Source of the DNA: Clostridia bacterium
GTDB taxonomy: Bacteria; Bacillota; Clostridia; Oscillospirales; CAG-272
Length of the DNA stretch: 8,298 nucleotides
Direction of reading: 5' to 3'
Assembly: GCA_017625275.1 (NCBI GenBank)
Contig: JAGALI010000158.1
Span: 1-8,298 of the forward strand
Both the position numbers and the translations under genes were made by a program. The notes under the pieces are model-generated. The model had not been told where the DNA came from and searched no databases. It worked only from the letters and a program-made list of their open reading frames with translations. This document shows, one piece after another, positions 1 through 6,840 of the stretch (position 1 is the stretch's first letter; each line of letters opens with the position of its first letter).

Positions 1-557
1 GGGGCGATGCCAAAGCGCTTTTTGTAGAGACGATAAAGCGCTGAGTAGTCGTGAAAGCCACATTCGTGACAGGCGTTTAGTACACCTGCGCCCTTTTCAA
101 GCTTTTTATTAAACATAATTAATCTTTTTGTGATTATGTAGTTATGTACTGATGCACCTGTTGCTCTTTTGAAAATTCTAGACACCTGCGATGGACTTAT
201 GTGCAGATGCTCTGCAATTTTTTCAATTGTAAGCTCCTCGGTCAGATGCTCATTAACATATGAAATCAGTTCTCTTTCTATAGGGTTTTTGCTTTCCGTC
301 GGCTCGCTTTTTTTATTAAATGCAACATTTATATCGCAAAACAGTGACAAAAGATTTGCCAAAACTGCATCTGCTGTATCAAGATATTTGCTTTCCTTGA
401 ACATTTTTTCAAAATATGAAATTGGTGGATTTTCAAGCTCATCAGACAGGTACATATTCTTCTCACCAAGCGTTAAGAAAACCATTCGGGGAATGGTTTT
501 TAGCGATGACCGAAGGATTTTGAAAAGCATATACTTAAAAGTCGTTTTCTTGCCTTT
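1..557 (-). pseudogene. AraC-family regulator, N-terminally truncated and running off the left edge
   Basis: On the minus strand an open frame runs from just after a stop at 558-560 through position 1 without interruption. From about position 473 down it aligns with the complete AraC regulator at 1394-2209: both share LGEKN, then VANL/VLSNL-like helices, AFNKK and a full double helix-turn-helix region including HLHIS.SQVSRIFK, SVHNYIITKRL and HECGFHDYS. My hand alignment over the last 91 visible residues gives about 70% identity. What is missing is the whole cupin-like sensing domain. Upstream of about 474 the frame encodes nothing recognisable and passes through a perfect hairpin (478-500). 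Possible ATG starts at 530, 485 and 455 have no convincing ribosome binding site. The final residues lie outside the window. I read it as a truncated or decayed paralogue; a functional HTH-only protein starting at 530 is the alternative. Confidence 0.65.
478..500. repeat. Perfect 10-bp inverted repeat at the truncation boundary
   Basis: AAAACCATTC, a GGG loop and GAATGGTTTT form a perfect hairpin, with T-rich flanks on both strands. It looks like a rho-independent terminator. On the minus strand it follows immediately after a TAA (502-500) that closes a short unrecognised frame. It sits exactly where similarity to the intact AraC paralogue stops, so it may be a relic terminator joined to the AraC remnant. 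Confidence 0.6.
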
Positions 558-608
558 TCAAAATCAAGAACAATATCCTTCTTCCTATTTTTCGTGTGAA
601 AAGTTGTC

Positions 609-633
609 AAAAAAGGCATTCGATTGAATGCCT
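609..633 (-). terminator. Rho-independent terminator of the AraC-esterase unit
   Basis: On the minus strand an 8-bp stem (GGCATTC with GAATGCC plus one A-T pair; loop of four bases at 622-625) is followed by a run of six T residues. It begins only a few bases after the stop codon of the DUF4886 gene (638-640), the expected place for the end of this two-gene transcript. The other strand also has a T-rich tail, so it may act in both directions. Confidence 0.85.
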
Positions 634-637
634 CTTT

Positions 638-1378
638 TTATTTTCTAAATACGATTTCGTTAACAATATCGCAGATTTTTGCAATTATTTCGTCATCAAG
701 CTCCATAAATGGCACAGGGGCTACTTTCTTGCCTGTAAATGTAGCCAACCAAGTCATAGCAACAGCATATCTTCCATAGGTATGCGACATATGAAAGCCG
801 TCACAGCACAAGGACTCCTTTCCGTTTGCGTAATCGAATTTTGGTACACGAGAGCGAAGCGCTTGAATAACATCGCCTGCTGGTATCAAGGTAGCTCCCG
901 TTGTAAGACACGCAAGCTCTGTCGCCTCAACAATCGCCTTATACATTTTTACTTGGTCACGATCGTAGCTTAAAAATCCCTCGTGCTGTGAGTCGATTTC
1001 GTACGCCCATGTGCGATGAATATACAAGTCTGCGCTTGGTTGAAATTTGCGAACATACTCTATGAGGTCGTTAAGATACGGCTGATAGGTTTCGCTCTGT
1101 CCTGAAAAATGGCTCACCTGTTGGAGCGTGATTGCGTCAAATCGCTCACTCTTTAAGATTTGTTCAATTGTGGCAAGCTCCTTTTCCCACTCTCCACCAT
1201 TGATGCTGTGTAGATAATTTGCATTATTTTGGACTACATTTTCCCAGTGTGTTTGAAGGCTACACCCACCGATGGCAAGATTGACTGTTTCTAGATCTTC
1301 CCCTCTTTGAGTGGCTAATGTGTGCAAATATGCGTGTGCGTCTGCCGAAAAGCTATTTCCGATTGATAAAATTTTCAT
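638..1378 (-). CDS. DUF4886 / SGNH-hydrolase-like esterase, cytosolic
   Basis: A 246-residue protein resembling the DUF4886 branch of the SGNH hydrolases, a superfamily that includes carbohydrate acetyl esterases. The N-terminus has the block I motif IGNSFS with candidate nucleophile Ser9. IGGCS around residues 36-40 fits the oxyanion-hole glycine block, and D193-G-F-H196 fits the C-terminal Asp/His pair of the triad. The reading starts directly in the first beta strand, with no signal peptide or membrane segment, so the enzyme should act in the cytoplasm. The ATG follows an AGAGG ribosome binding site 8 nt away and lies 15 nt downstream of the AraC stop, so the two are almost certainly cotranscribed. 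A terminator follows at once. Substrate is not readable; beside a uronate operon, deacetylation of imported xylo- or glucurono-oligosaccharides is a reasonable inference. The SGNH-like call is firm, the activity is not. Confidence 0.8.
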   Translation of the reverse strand: MKILSIGNSFSADAHAYLHTLATQRGEDLETVNLAIGGCSLQTHWENVVQNNANYLHSINGGEWEKELATIEQILKSERFDAITLQQVSHFSGQSETYQPYLNDLIEYVRKFQPSADLYIHRTWAYEIDSQHEGFLSYDRDQVKMYKAIVEATELACLTTGATLIPAGDVIQALRSRVPKFDYANGKESLCCDGFHMSHTYGRYAVAMTWLATFTGKKVAPVPFMELDDEIIAKICDIVNEIVFRK

Positions 1379-1393
1379 AACCTTAACCTCTTT

Positions 1394-2209
1394 TTAGTGT
1401 CGTTTTGCTGGTGGAGTGCCGAAGCGCTTTTTATAAAGGCGATAGAACGAGGAATAATCGTGGAAGCCACATTCGTGACTCGCCTCTGTTACGCCCTTGC
1501 CCTTGGCTATTTTTTTATTGAAAAGAATAAGTCGCTTTGTGATTATGTAGTTATGCACAGATGTGCCTGTCGCTTTTTTGAAAATTCTAGACACCTGCGA
1601 CTCACTTATGTGAAGGTGGTTTGCTATTGCTTGAATTGTTATATCCCTTGTCAAGCTATCGTTTACAAAGGCGATTATTTCGTTTTCAGTTTGCCTCGCT
1701 CCCACCTGCTCGTCACCTTTTTTATTAAAGGCAATTTTTATTTCGCAAAGAAGCGAGGCAAGATTTGACAAAACTGCATTCCTTTCGCCTACGCACTCTG
1801 CCTCTGAAAAAATCTTTTCAAAAAACAAAAGTGGCGATACGTGTTCAAATTCACTGCTTAGATAGAGGTTTTTTTCTCCTAATCCTCGCTCTCTAAATGG
1901 TGAAAGAAGCTCTCTTGAAAAGCCGTTTGAGGTAATAAAGCTTGGCATAAATGACAAAACATATCGTTCATATTCTGTGCTTTTATTAACCACAAGGTTG
2001 TGCGTTTCGCTTGAACGCATAAGCATAATTGCGCCCTGCTTAAGTCTATAAAGCGTTCCCTCAACGACATAATCAACGTCGCCCTTGACAAGACAAAAAA
2101 GCTCATAGCCATCGTGTATGTGAGATGCAAAATCGTTCTCCTTTGGGCATTTGTCAATTGAGTGCGAAACCTCAAAGCCATCGCCCCTTATACATCTTAA
2201 TGTGCTCAT
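1394..2209 (-). CDS. AraC-family transcriptional regulator with N-terminal cupin domain
   Basis: A 271-residue one-component regulator. Residues 29-70 form the AraC-type cupin sensor: SHIHDGYEL with His30, His32 and Glu36, a glycine-rich strand, and His70 at the end of the barrel. The C-terminal 100 residues hold the two helix-turn-helix motifs, the first around 190-212 (TIQAIANHLHIS..QVSRIF) and the second around 238-262, ending in the usual HECGFHDYSSFYRLYKKRFG signature. The longest reading frame starts at a GTG (2215), but the Shine-Dalgarno sequence lies only 1 nt before that GTG and 7 nt before the ATG at 2209, so I use the ATG. The gene is divergent from uxuA across a short promoter region, the classic layout of a regulator controlling its neighbour. 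Its ligand is probably a uronate or oligosaccharide metabolite, by inference. It has a truncated paralogue at the left edge. Confidence 0.92.
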   Translation of the reverse strand: MSTLRCIRGDGFEVSHSIDKCPKENDFASHIHDGYELFCLVKGDVDYVVEGTLYRLKQGAIMLMRSSETHNLVVNKSTEYERYVLSFMPSFITSNGFSRELLSPFRERGLGEKNLYLSSEFEHVSPLLFFEKIFSEAECVGERNAVLSNLASLLCEIKIAFNKKGDEQVGARQTENEIIAFVNDSLTRDITIQAIANHLHISESQVSRIFKKATGTSVHNYIITKRLILFNKKIAKGKGVTEASHECGFHDYSSFYRLYKKRFGTPPAKRH

Positions 2210-2215
2210 TTTCAC

Positions 2216-2222
2216 TCTCCTT
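2216..2222 (-). promoter_or_regulatory. Ribosome binding site that decides the AraC start
   Basis: AAGGAGA on the minus strand. It is 7 nt from the ATG at 2209, the normal spacing, but directly adjacent to the upstream in-frame GTG at 2215, which is too close to be used. Confidence 0.8.
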
Positions 2223-2237
2223 TTTTGCTATAATTTC

Positions 2238-2266
2238 ATTTTATCTCATTATGACAAGAAATGCAA
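2238..2266 (-). promoter_or_regulatory. Candidate promoter of the AraC-esterase unit
   Basis: On the minus strand TTGCAT (2266-2261) and TAAAAT (2243-2238) are separated by 17 nt, a plausible -35/-10 pair about 29 nt upstream of the AraC start. The matches are moderate in a very AT-rich stretch, so this is tentative. Confidence 0.4.
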
Positions 2267-2281
2267 TATATTTTGATAAAA

Positions 2282-2295
2282 AATACAATTGTATT
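2282..2295. promoter_or_regulatory. 14-bp perfect palindrome, candidate operator
   Basis: AATACAATTGTATT is a perfect palindrome that overlaps the first two bases of the -35 box of the uxuA promoter and lies between the two divergent promoters. That position suits a repressor or regulator site. AraC proteins more often bind direct repeats, so the binder may be another, palindrome-recognising regulator. AT-richness raises the chance of coincidence. Confidence 0.4.
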
Positions 2296-2322
2296 GTAAA
2301 TCTTTTTGTTATATACTATAAT
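2294..2322 (+). promoter_or_regulatory. Sigma-A-type promoter of the uronate operon
   Basis: TTGTAA (2294-2299) and a consensus TATAAT (2317-2322) are spaced exactly 17 nt apart, upstream of the uxuA AGGAGG site. Transcription should start near 2329-2330, giving a leader of roughly 27 nt with no room for a riboswitch or attenuator. Confidence 0.75.
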
Positions 2323-2356
2323 TGATTATGAGAATTTATAATATTAGGAGGGCTAT

Positions 2357-3409
2357 ATGAAGCTTACATTTCGTTGGTATGGAGATGGCGACCCTGTAAC
2401 GCTTGACAAAATCCGTCAAATTCCTCAAATGAGTGGAATTGTATCGGCAATTTACGATGTTGCCCCTGGCGAGGTTTGGTCAAACGAGAGCATTTTGGAG
2501 CTTAAGCGCAAGGCAAACGAAAATGGCCTTGAGTTTGAGGTTGTTGAAAGCGTGCCTGTTCCAGAGGAAATAAAATATGGTGGTGAAAATGCGCCACAGC
2601 TTATCGAAAATTATTGTGAGAATATTAGGCGTCTTGGCAAGGCTGGCGTAAAGTGCATTTGCTACAACTTTATGCCTGTTTTCGACTGGCTAAGAAGCAG
2701 GCTTGAGAGAATTGACGAGGACGGCTCTAATTCTCTTGCCTATAACGAAAATGAGGTTTTGGCAATGAACCCTCTTGAAAGTGAGCTTTCACTTCCAGGC
2801 TGGGACGAAAGCTACTCAAGGGCTGAGCTGGCTGGGCTTATCGAAAAATACAAAAAAATTGGCAAGGAAGGGCTTTGGAAAAACCTTACAGCCTTTCTTA
2901 CAAGGATAATTCCTGTAGCGCACGAGGCTGGGGTAAACATGGCTATTCACCCAGATGATCCACCGTGGGACATCTTTGGATTGCCAAGAATAATTACAGA
3001 TATAGAAAACATCAGGCGTTTTCTTGATATTGTTCCTCTTAAGGAAAATGGTATAACCTTCTGCACAGGCTCTCTTGGTGCGTCAGCTAGCAATGACCTT
3101 GTGGAAATGGCAGGCGAGCTTGCCCCCCGTGTTCACTTCTTGCATTTAAGAAACATTTTGATTACAGGTGAGCGCGAGTTCCATGAGGTAGGACACCCAA
3201 CCGAATGTGGCTCGCTTGACATGTTTGGAATTGTAAGGGCTCTTTTGGAAAACGGCTTTGATGGCTATGTTCGTCCTGACCATGGTCGAATGATATGGGG
3301 TGAGCGTGGACGCTACGGCTACGGACTTTTCGACAGGGCGCTTGGCGCGACTTACATAGTAGGACTTTTCGAGGCCATTCAAAAAATGATGCCAAGGGAG
3401 AGCGATTAA
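2357..3409 (+). CDS. uxuA: Mannonate dehydratase
   Basis: UxuA (EC 4.2.1.8) dehydrates D-mannonate to 2-keto-3-deoxy-D-gluconate in glucuronate breakdown; the family is a metal-dependent TIM barrel in the cytosol. The 350-residue length is normal. Characteristic motifs in order are FRWYG (5-9), CYNFMPVFDW (102-111), MAIHPDDPP (195-203), FCTGSLG (235-241), HFLHLRN (260-266), RPDHGRMIWGE (306-316) and GYGLFDRALG (321-330). His198, Cys236, His263 and Asp308 are the candidate metal ligands and all appear intact. The ATG is preceded by AGGAGG with a 5-nt spacer. It is the first gene of a six-gene operon, with one nucleotide between its stop and the next start, behind a strong promoter and divergent from an AraC regulator. 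Confidence 0.96.
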   Translation: MKLTFRWYGDGDPVTLDKIRQIPQMSGIVSAIYDVAPGEVWSNESILELKRKANENGLEFEVVESVPVPEEIKYGGENAPQLIENYCENIRRLGKAGVKCICYNFMPVFDWLRSRLERIDEDGSNSLAYNENEVLAMNPLESELSLPGWDESYSRAELAGLIEKYKKIGKEGLWKNLTAFLTRIIPVAHEAGVNMAIHPDDPPWDIFGLPRIITDIENIRRFLDIVPLKENGITFCTGSLGASASNDLVEMAGELAPRVHFLHLRNILITGEREFHEVGHPTECGSLDMFGIVRALLENGFDGYVRPDHGRMIWGERGRYGYGLFDRALGATYIVGLFEAIQKMMPRESD

Positions 3410-3410
3410 T

Positions 3411-4457
3411 ATGGAAAACAAACGACACATTCCTGATTTTTTCTTACTTGATGATAATTCTCCTATTATTTGGGAGAGACGCAAGGCAGAAATAAAGGAG
3501 CTTTTTCAAAATGAGATTTATGGGCATTTTCCAGAAAAGCTCACGCCTAGCATTAAAACAGAGGAGCGAGAGATTAATTTCGCCAGCAAGGCGCGCTGGG
3601 AAAGCGTATATTTCACCTTTGAAAATGATAAGGGTACACATACAGTTAAAACGGATTTGATTTTACCAAGAGGTAAGACATCAATTCCTGTGTTTTTAAG
3701 CATTGGCTTTTCAGCTGATGTGCCAAATAAATATCTGCCTATTGAGGAGATAATTGATAACGGCTTCGGCGTTTTCCATTTCTGCTATGAGAACGTAACA
3801 AAAGACAACAATGATTTTTCAGATGGTCTTGCTTCTCTTTTTGAGGGAGATTTTGGAAAAATCACTCTTTGGGCATATATGGCGTCTCAATGTATGGATT
3901 ACCTATGCACTCGTGATGAGGTTGACACGACAAGGGTAGCTATAATTGGACATTCGCGCCTTGGAAAAACAGCACTTGTTGCATCTGCCTTTGATGAGCG
4001 CTTTTTCCTCACCTGCTCAAACGACAGTGGCTGTCTTGGCGCTTCAGTTTCGAGAGGTAAGGTGGCTGAAAACGAGACTATTGAGGCTATTACAGATGTT
4101 TTTCCATTCTGGTTTAGCAAGAAATTTTTGAAATATAGAGATAATGTTAATTCTCTACCACTTGACCAGCATATGCTTCTTGCGCTTATTGCGCCAAGGC
4201 ATTTGATAATAGGCACTGCTAAGGACGATTTGTGGGCTGATAATGAGGGACAGCTTCTGTCCTGCACTCTTGCCTCAAGGGCATGGGAGCTATATGGAAA
4301 GGCTGGACTTATTAACGACATGTGTGAGCCTTGTGCTCCATTTGAGCTAACAAAAGGTACTGTTTCCTTCTACGAAAGAGAGGGCTCTCACTTTCAAAGC
4401 AGGACTGACTGGATAGCTTATATGAAAAAATTTAAGGAGATATTAAATGAAGCTTGA
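3411..4457 (+). CDS. CE15-like glucuronoyl esterase (alpha/beta hydrolase), no signal peptide
   Basis: A 348-residue alpha/beta hydrolase of the bacterial carbohydrate esterase family 15 type. CE15 enzymes cleave esters between the carboxyl group of (4-O-methyl-)glucuronate and an alcohol, such as lignin-carbohydrate esters. The nucleophile elbow is GHSRLGK (180-186) with Ser182. It is followed by ALVASAFDERF and SNDSGCLGASVSRG, then FPFWFS, DQHMLLALIAPR and DDLWAD, in the order seen in bacterial CE15. His327 in EGSHFQSRTDW is the likely catalytic histidine. Asp205 lies 23 residues after Ser182, where fungal CE15 has the acidic residue; Asp272/273 is an alternative. The N-terminus is charged, with no signal peptide, whereas most characterised CE15 enzymes are exported. 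It starts 1 nt after uxuA and overlaps uxuB by 11 nt. A different ester in the same fold, such as an acetyl ester, is possible. Confidence 0.78.
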   Translation: MENKRHIPDFFLLDDNSPIIWERRKAEIKELFQNEIYGHFPEKLTPSIKTEEREINFASKARWESVYFTFENDKGTHTVKTDLILPRGKTSIPVFLSIGFSADVPNKYLPIEEIIDNGFGVFHFCYENVTKDNNDFSDGLASLFEGDFGKITLWAYMASQCMDYLCTRDEVDTTRVAIIGHSRLGKTALVASAFDERFFLTCSNDSGCLGASVSRGKVAENETIEAITDVFPFWFSKKFLKYRDNVNSLPLDQHMLLALIAPRHLIIGTAKDDLWADNEGQLLSCTLASRAWELYGKAGLINDMCEPCAPFELTKGTVSFYEREGSHFQSRTDWIAYMKKFKEILNEA

Positions 4458-5274
4458 AAATAAAATTGCTGTTGTAACTGGCGCTGGTGGAGTTTTATGC
4501 TCTGCCTTTGCAAGAGAGCTTGCTAAAAATGGTGCAAGCGTTATGCTTCTTGACATAAACAAGCAGGCAGTAGAAGAGGTTGCCAAGGAAATTGTGGCTG
4601 AGGGTGGACGCGCTTACGCATATGCATGTAATGTGCTTGACAAGGCGTCTATTGAGAGTGTTCACGAAAGCATTTTGAAAAATCACGGCAAGTGTAATAT
4701 TCTTATAAATGGTGCTGGTGGAAACAACCCAAGATGCACTATCGCAAATGAATATTATGAGGCTGGCCTAGAGGCGCGCGAGGACATAAAAACCTTCTTT
4801 AATCTTGATAAGGAGGACTTTGGCTTTGTTTTCGACCTTAACCTTATGGGCACGCTTCTTCCAACTCAGGTGTTCTCTGTTGATATGATAGATAATGACG
4901 GAGTTATCCTTAATGTGTCCTCTATGAACGCATTCAGACCTCTTACAAAAATTCCAGCCTATAGCTGTGCAAAGAGTGCTGTTTCTAACTTTACTATGTG
5001 GCTTGCAGTTCATTTTGCTAGTGCTAAAATAAGAGTCAATGCAATAGCTCCTGGCTTTTTTGTAACTAAGCAAAATAAGGACCTGCTCTTCCAAAACGGA
5101 AAGCCAACTGCGCGTACAGAAAAAATCCTAAGAGCTACACCTATGGGACGCTTCGGAGAGCCTGAGGAGCTTCTTGGAACTCTTATGTGGCTTTGCGACA
5201 ATGAGGCATCAAGCTTCGTAACAGGCGTTGTTGTTCCTGTTGACGGTGGCTTTAGCGCTTATTCGGGGGTATAA
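4447..5274 (+). CDS. uxuB: SDR-family D-mannonate oxidoreductase (fructuronate reductase)
   Basis: A 275-residue short-chain dehydrogenase that, given its partner uxuA, most likely reduces D-fructuronate to D-mannonate (EC 1.1.1.57), like the SDR-type UxuB (YjmF) of Bacillus rather than the unrelated long-chain UxuB of E. coli. The Rossmann motif TGAGGVLC is at 11-18, and Asp36 at the end of beta 2 favours NAD(H) over NADP(H). NGAGG (88-92), Asn132, Ser159 and Y172-x-x-x-K176 complete the catalytic set, with Ser and Tyr 13 apart as usual. An insertion after NGAGGNNPR (about 96-120) is typical of this branch. The start follows AAGGAGA by a normal gap and overlaps the end of the esterase gene by 11 nt, which implies translational coupling. 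Confidence 0.88.
   Translation: MKLENKIAVVTGAGGVLCSAFARELAKNGASVMLLDINKQAVEEVAKEIVAEGGRAYAYACNVLDKASIESVHESILKNHGKCNILINGAGGNNPRCTIANEYYEAGLEAREDIKTFFNLDKEDFGFVFDLNLMGTLLPTQVFSVDMIDNDGVILNVSSMNAFRPLTKIPAYSCAKSAVSNFTMWLAVHFASAKIRVNAIAPGFFVTKQNKDLLFQNGKPTARTEKILRATPMGRFGEPEELLGTLMWLCDNEASSFVTGVVVPVDGGFSAYSGV
5265..5269 (+). promoter_or_regulatory. Ribosome binding site that decides the start of the first TIM-barrel gene
   Basis: A GGGGG run inside the last codons of uxuB lies 6 nt before the ATG at 5276. This supports that ATG over an upstream in-frame alternative start at 5228, which lies deep inside uxuB and would add 16 hydrophobic residues in front of the conserved MRLCAFADE beginning. Confidence 0.65.
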
Positions 5275-5275
5275 T

Positions 5276-6097
5276 ATGAGGCTTTGTGCATTTGCTGACG
5301 AGGCAAGCAATCAGCTTGCTGGACAAATCGAGGCATTAAAAAGAAACGATATTTCCTTGCTTGAAATTCGTGGAGTTGACGGAGAAAATATCAAGGATAT
5401 TTCGCCTGCTAAAATAAACAAAATAGCGTCTGAGCTTTCAAAAAACGGCATCGGTGTTTGGTCAATTGGCTCACCCTGTGGCAAAAGCGACCCTACTGAT
5501 AGCTTTGACAAGCAGCTTGACACCTTTAAGCGCGTGTGTGAGAGTGCACAGGCCCTTGGCGCTACTAGAATAAGAATGTTTAGCTTCTATTCTCAAAGCG
5601 AAAAGGATGCTTTTAAGGGGCTTGAGGCGTTTTGTAGGGCTACTCCTAGTGGCATAGTTCTCTGCCACGAAAACGAAAAGGGCATTTTTGGAGACACCTA
5701 TCAAAATTGTGTTAAAATTCACAAGGAGTTTCCAGATATAAAGGCTGTTTTCGACCCTGCAAATTTTGTTCAATGTGATGTTGATACTAAGGAAGCGTGG
5801 GACGCGCTTTCTCCTTACATTGATTATATGCATGTAAAGGACGCACTAAAGGATAAGCGAGTTGTGCGTGCAGGCTATGGCATAGGAAATGTTGAGTATT
5901 TAATTAATGAATATGCAAAAATGGGTGGCGAGGTTTTAACTCTTGAGCCACATCTTATGGAATTTCATGGTCTTTCGGAGCTTGAAAACGGCGAAAGCGT
6001 AAGCCAAATTCCAACATACAAAACAAATGACGAGGCGTTTGATGCAGGTGCACAGGCGCTAAAGGATATTCTAGCTAGAGGTGGATTATGGAAATAG
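5276..6097 (+). CDS. Sugar phosphate isomerase/epimerase-like TIM-barrel protein (COG1082, AP_endonuc_2)
   Basis: A 273-residue xylose-isomerase-like TIM barrel. The opening MRLCAFADEASNQLAGQIE and EIRGVDGENI (30-39), then WSIGSPCGK (62-70), are typical of this family. Candidate divalent-metal ligands lie on the expected strands: Glu132 in LCHENEKGIFGD, Asp160 in AVFDPANF, His186 in YMHVKD and Glu224 in LTLEPH. Members act as sugar isomerases or epimerases, and some work on 3-keto glycosides together with Gfo/Idh/MocA dehydrogenases, such as YcjR with YcjS in E. coli. The gene starts 1 nt after the uxuB stop and overlaps the next gene by 10 nt. The exact substrate is not readable; a uronic acid or 3-keto-uronide is an inference from context. 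It is cytosolic, with no signal peptide once the ATG at 5276 is used. Confidence 0.83.
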   Translation: MRLCAFADEASNQLAGQIEALKRNDISLLEIRGVDGENIKDISPAKINKIASELSKNGIGVWSIGSPCGKSDPTDSFDKQLDTFKRVCESAQALGATRIRMFSFYSQSEKDAFKGLEAFCRATPSGIVLCHENEKGIFGDTYQNCVKIHKEFPDIKAVFDPANFVQCDVDTKEAWDALSPYIDYMHVKDALKDKRVVRAGYGIGNVEYLINEYAKMGGEVLTLEPHLMEFHGLSELENGESVSQIPTYKTNDEAFDAGAQALKDILARGGLWK

Positions 6098-6840
6098 GAG
6101 CACAATTTTATACACTACGAGAGAAATGTACAAATCTTGACGATTTCGCTCTCGCATTAAAAAAGGTAGCCGAGATTGGCTACAAGTTTGTTCAAATATC
6201 GGGTGTTTGCGAATACACGCCCGAGTGGCTTGATGAGCAGTTGAAGAAAAATGGACTTAAATGCGTGCTAACGCACTACAACGCTGAGGAAATCAGAAAT
6301 TCGCCAAAGGCTGTTGTTGAAAGGCACAAGACATTTGGCTGTAGCAATATTGGTCTAGGCTCTATGCCTTCTGAAATTACAGAGAAAAACGCTGTTAAAT
6401 TTATTAATGATTTTAAGAATAGCGCTATTGCTATTCGCGACTCTGGTGCTCAGCTTTTCTATCACAATCATGACGGAGAGTTTGCAAGATGTGCTGATGG
6501 CAAGTGGATTCTTGACAAAATTGCCGAGGGCTTTGAGCCAAATGAGCTTCAGTTCACCCTTGACACCTTCTGGGTTCAGCATGGTGGCGCTGATGTTTGT
6601 GATGTTATTGACAAGCTATCTGGCAGAGTTAAATGTGTTCACCTAAAGGATTTTGCACTAGTTAATGGCGAGCAAAGAATGGCGCCTGTTGGCAGAGGTA
6701 ACTTGAATTTCCCAAAAATTCTTAAGCATCTAAGGGACGCAGGCTGTGAATATGCGCTTGTCGAGCAGGACCACTGCTATGGCGAGGACCCATTTGAGTG
6801 CCTTAAGGAAAGCTATGAATATCTAAGGAGCATATTATGA
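6088..6840 (+). CDS. Second sugar phosphate isomerase/epimerase-like TIM-barrel protein (COG1082, AP_endonuc_2)
   Basis: A 250-residue member of the same superfamily as the preceding protein but of a different subgroup; the two share no long stretches. The start IGAQFYTLREK, then KKVAEIGYKFVQISGV (25-40), is characteristic. LFYHNHDGEF (123-132), FTLDTFWVQHGG (156-167), CVHLKD (183-188), PVGRGNLNF (200-208) and LVEQD (224-228) supply the metal and substrate site, with Asp159, His185 and Glu226 as likely ligands. It overlaps the preceding gene by 10 nt and the following one by 4 nt (ATGA), so all three are probably translationally coupled. The likely reaction is isomerisation, epimerisation or elimination/hydration on a sugar or keto-sugar. 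Hydroxypyruvate isomerase-like or inosose dehydratase-like activity cannot be excluded from sequence. Confidence 0.85.
   Translation: MEIGAQFYTLREKCTNLDDFALALKKVAEIGYKFVQISGVCEYTPEWLDEQLKKNGLKCVLTHYNAEEIRNSPKAVVERHKTFGCSNIGLGSMPSEITEKNAVKFINDFKNSAIAIRDSGAQLFYHNHDGEFARCADGKWILDKIAEGFEPNELQFTLDTFWVQHGGADVCDVIDKLSGRVKCVHLKDFALVNGEQRMAPVGRGNLNFPKILKHLRDAGCEYALVEQDHCYGEDPFECLKESYEYLRSIL

Noticed and set aside
582..610. TTGACA on the minus strand (610-605) as a promoter for the truncated AraC gene
   Set aside because: The -35 is perfect, but the hexamer 17 nt away is TAGGAA, a poor -10, and the TTGACA overlaps the T-tract of a terminator. Not strong enough to annotate.
169..627. Plus-strand open frame of about 150 codons
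   Set aside because: It lies antisense to the AraC remnant, has no ribosome binding site or recognisable domain, and is low-complexity translated antisense.
596..973. Plus-strand open frame antisense to the DUF4886 gene
   Set aside because: The minus-strand frame carries clear SGNH motifs and a proper ribosome binding site; this one has neither.
3899..4321. Minus-strand open frame of 140 codons
   Set aside because: It is fully inside the CE15-like gene, antisense to its catalytic core, with no family resemblance.
5228..5275. Extended N-terminus of the first TIM-barrel protein, hydrophobic and signal-peptide-like
   Set aside because: It is out-of-frame translation of the uxuB 3' end. The ATG at 5276 has a spaced G-rich ribosome binding site and matches the conserved family start, so no export signal is inferred.
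5471..5833. Minus-strand open frame of 120 codons
   Set aside because: Antisense shadow of the first TIM-barrel gene, with no start signal and no motif.
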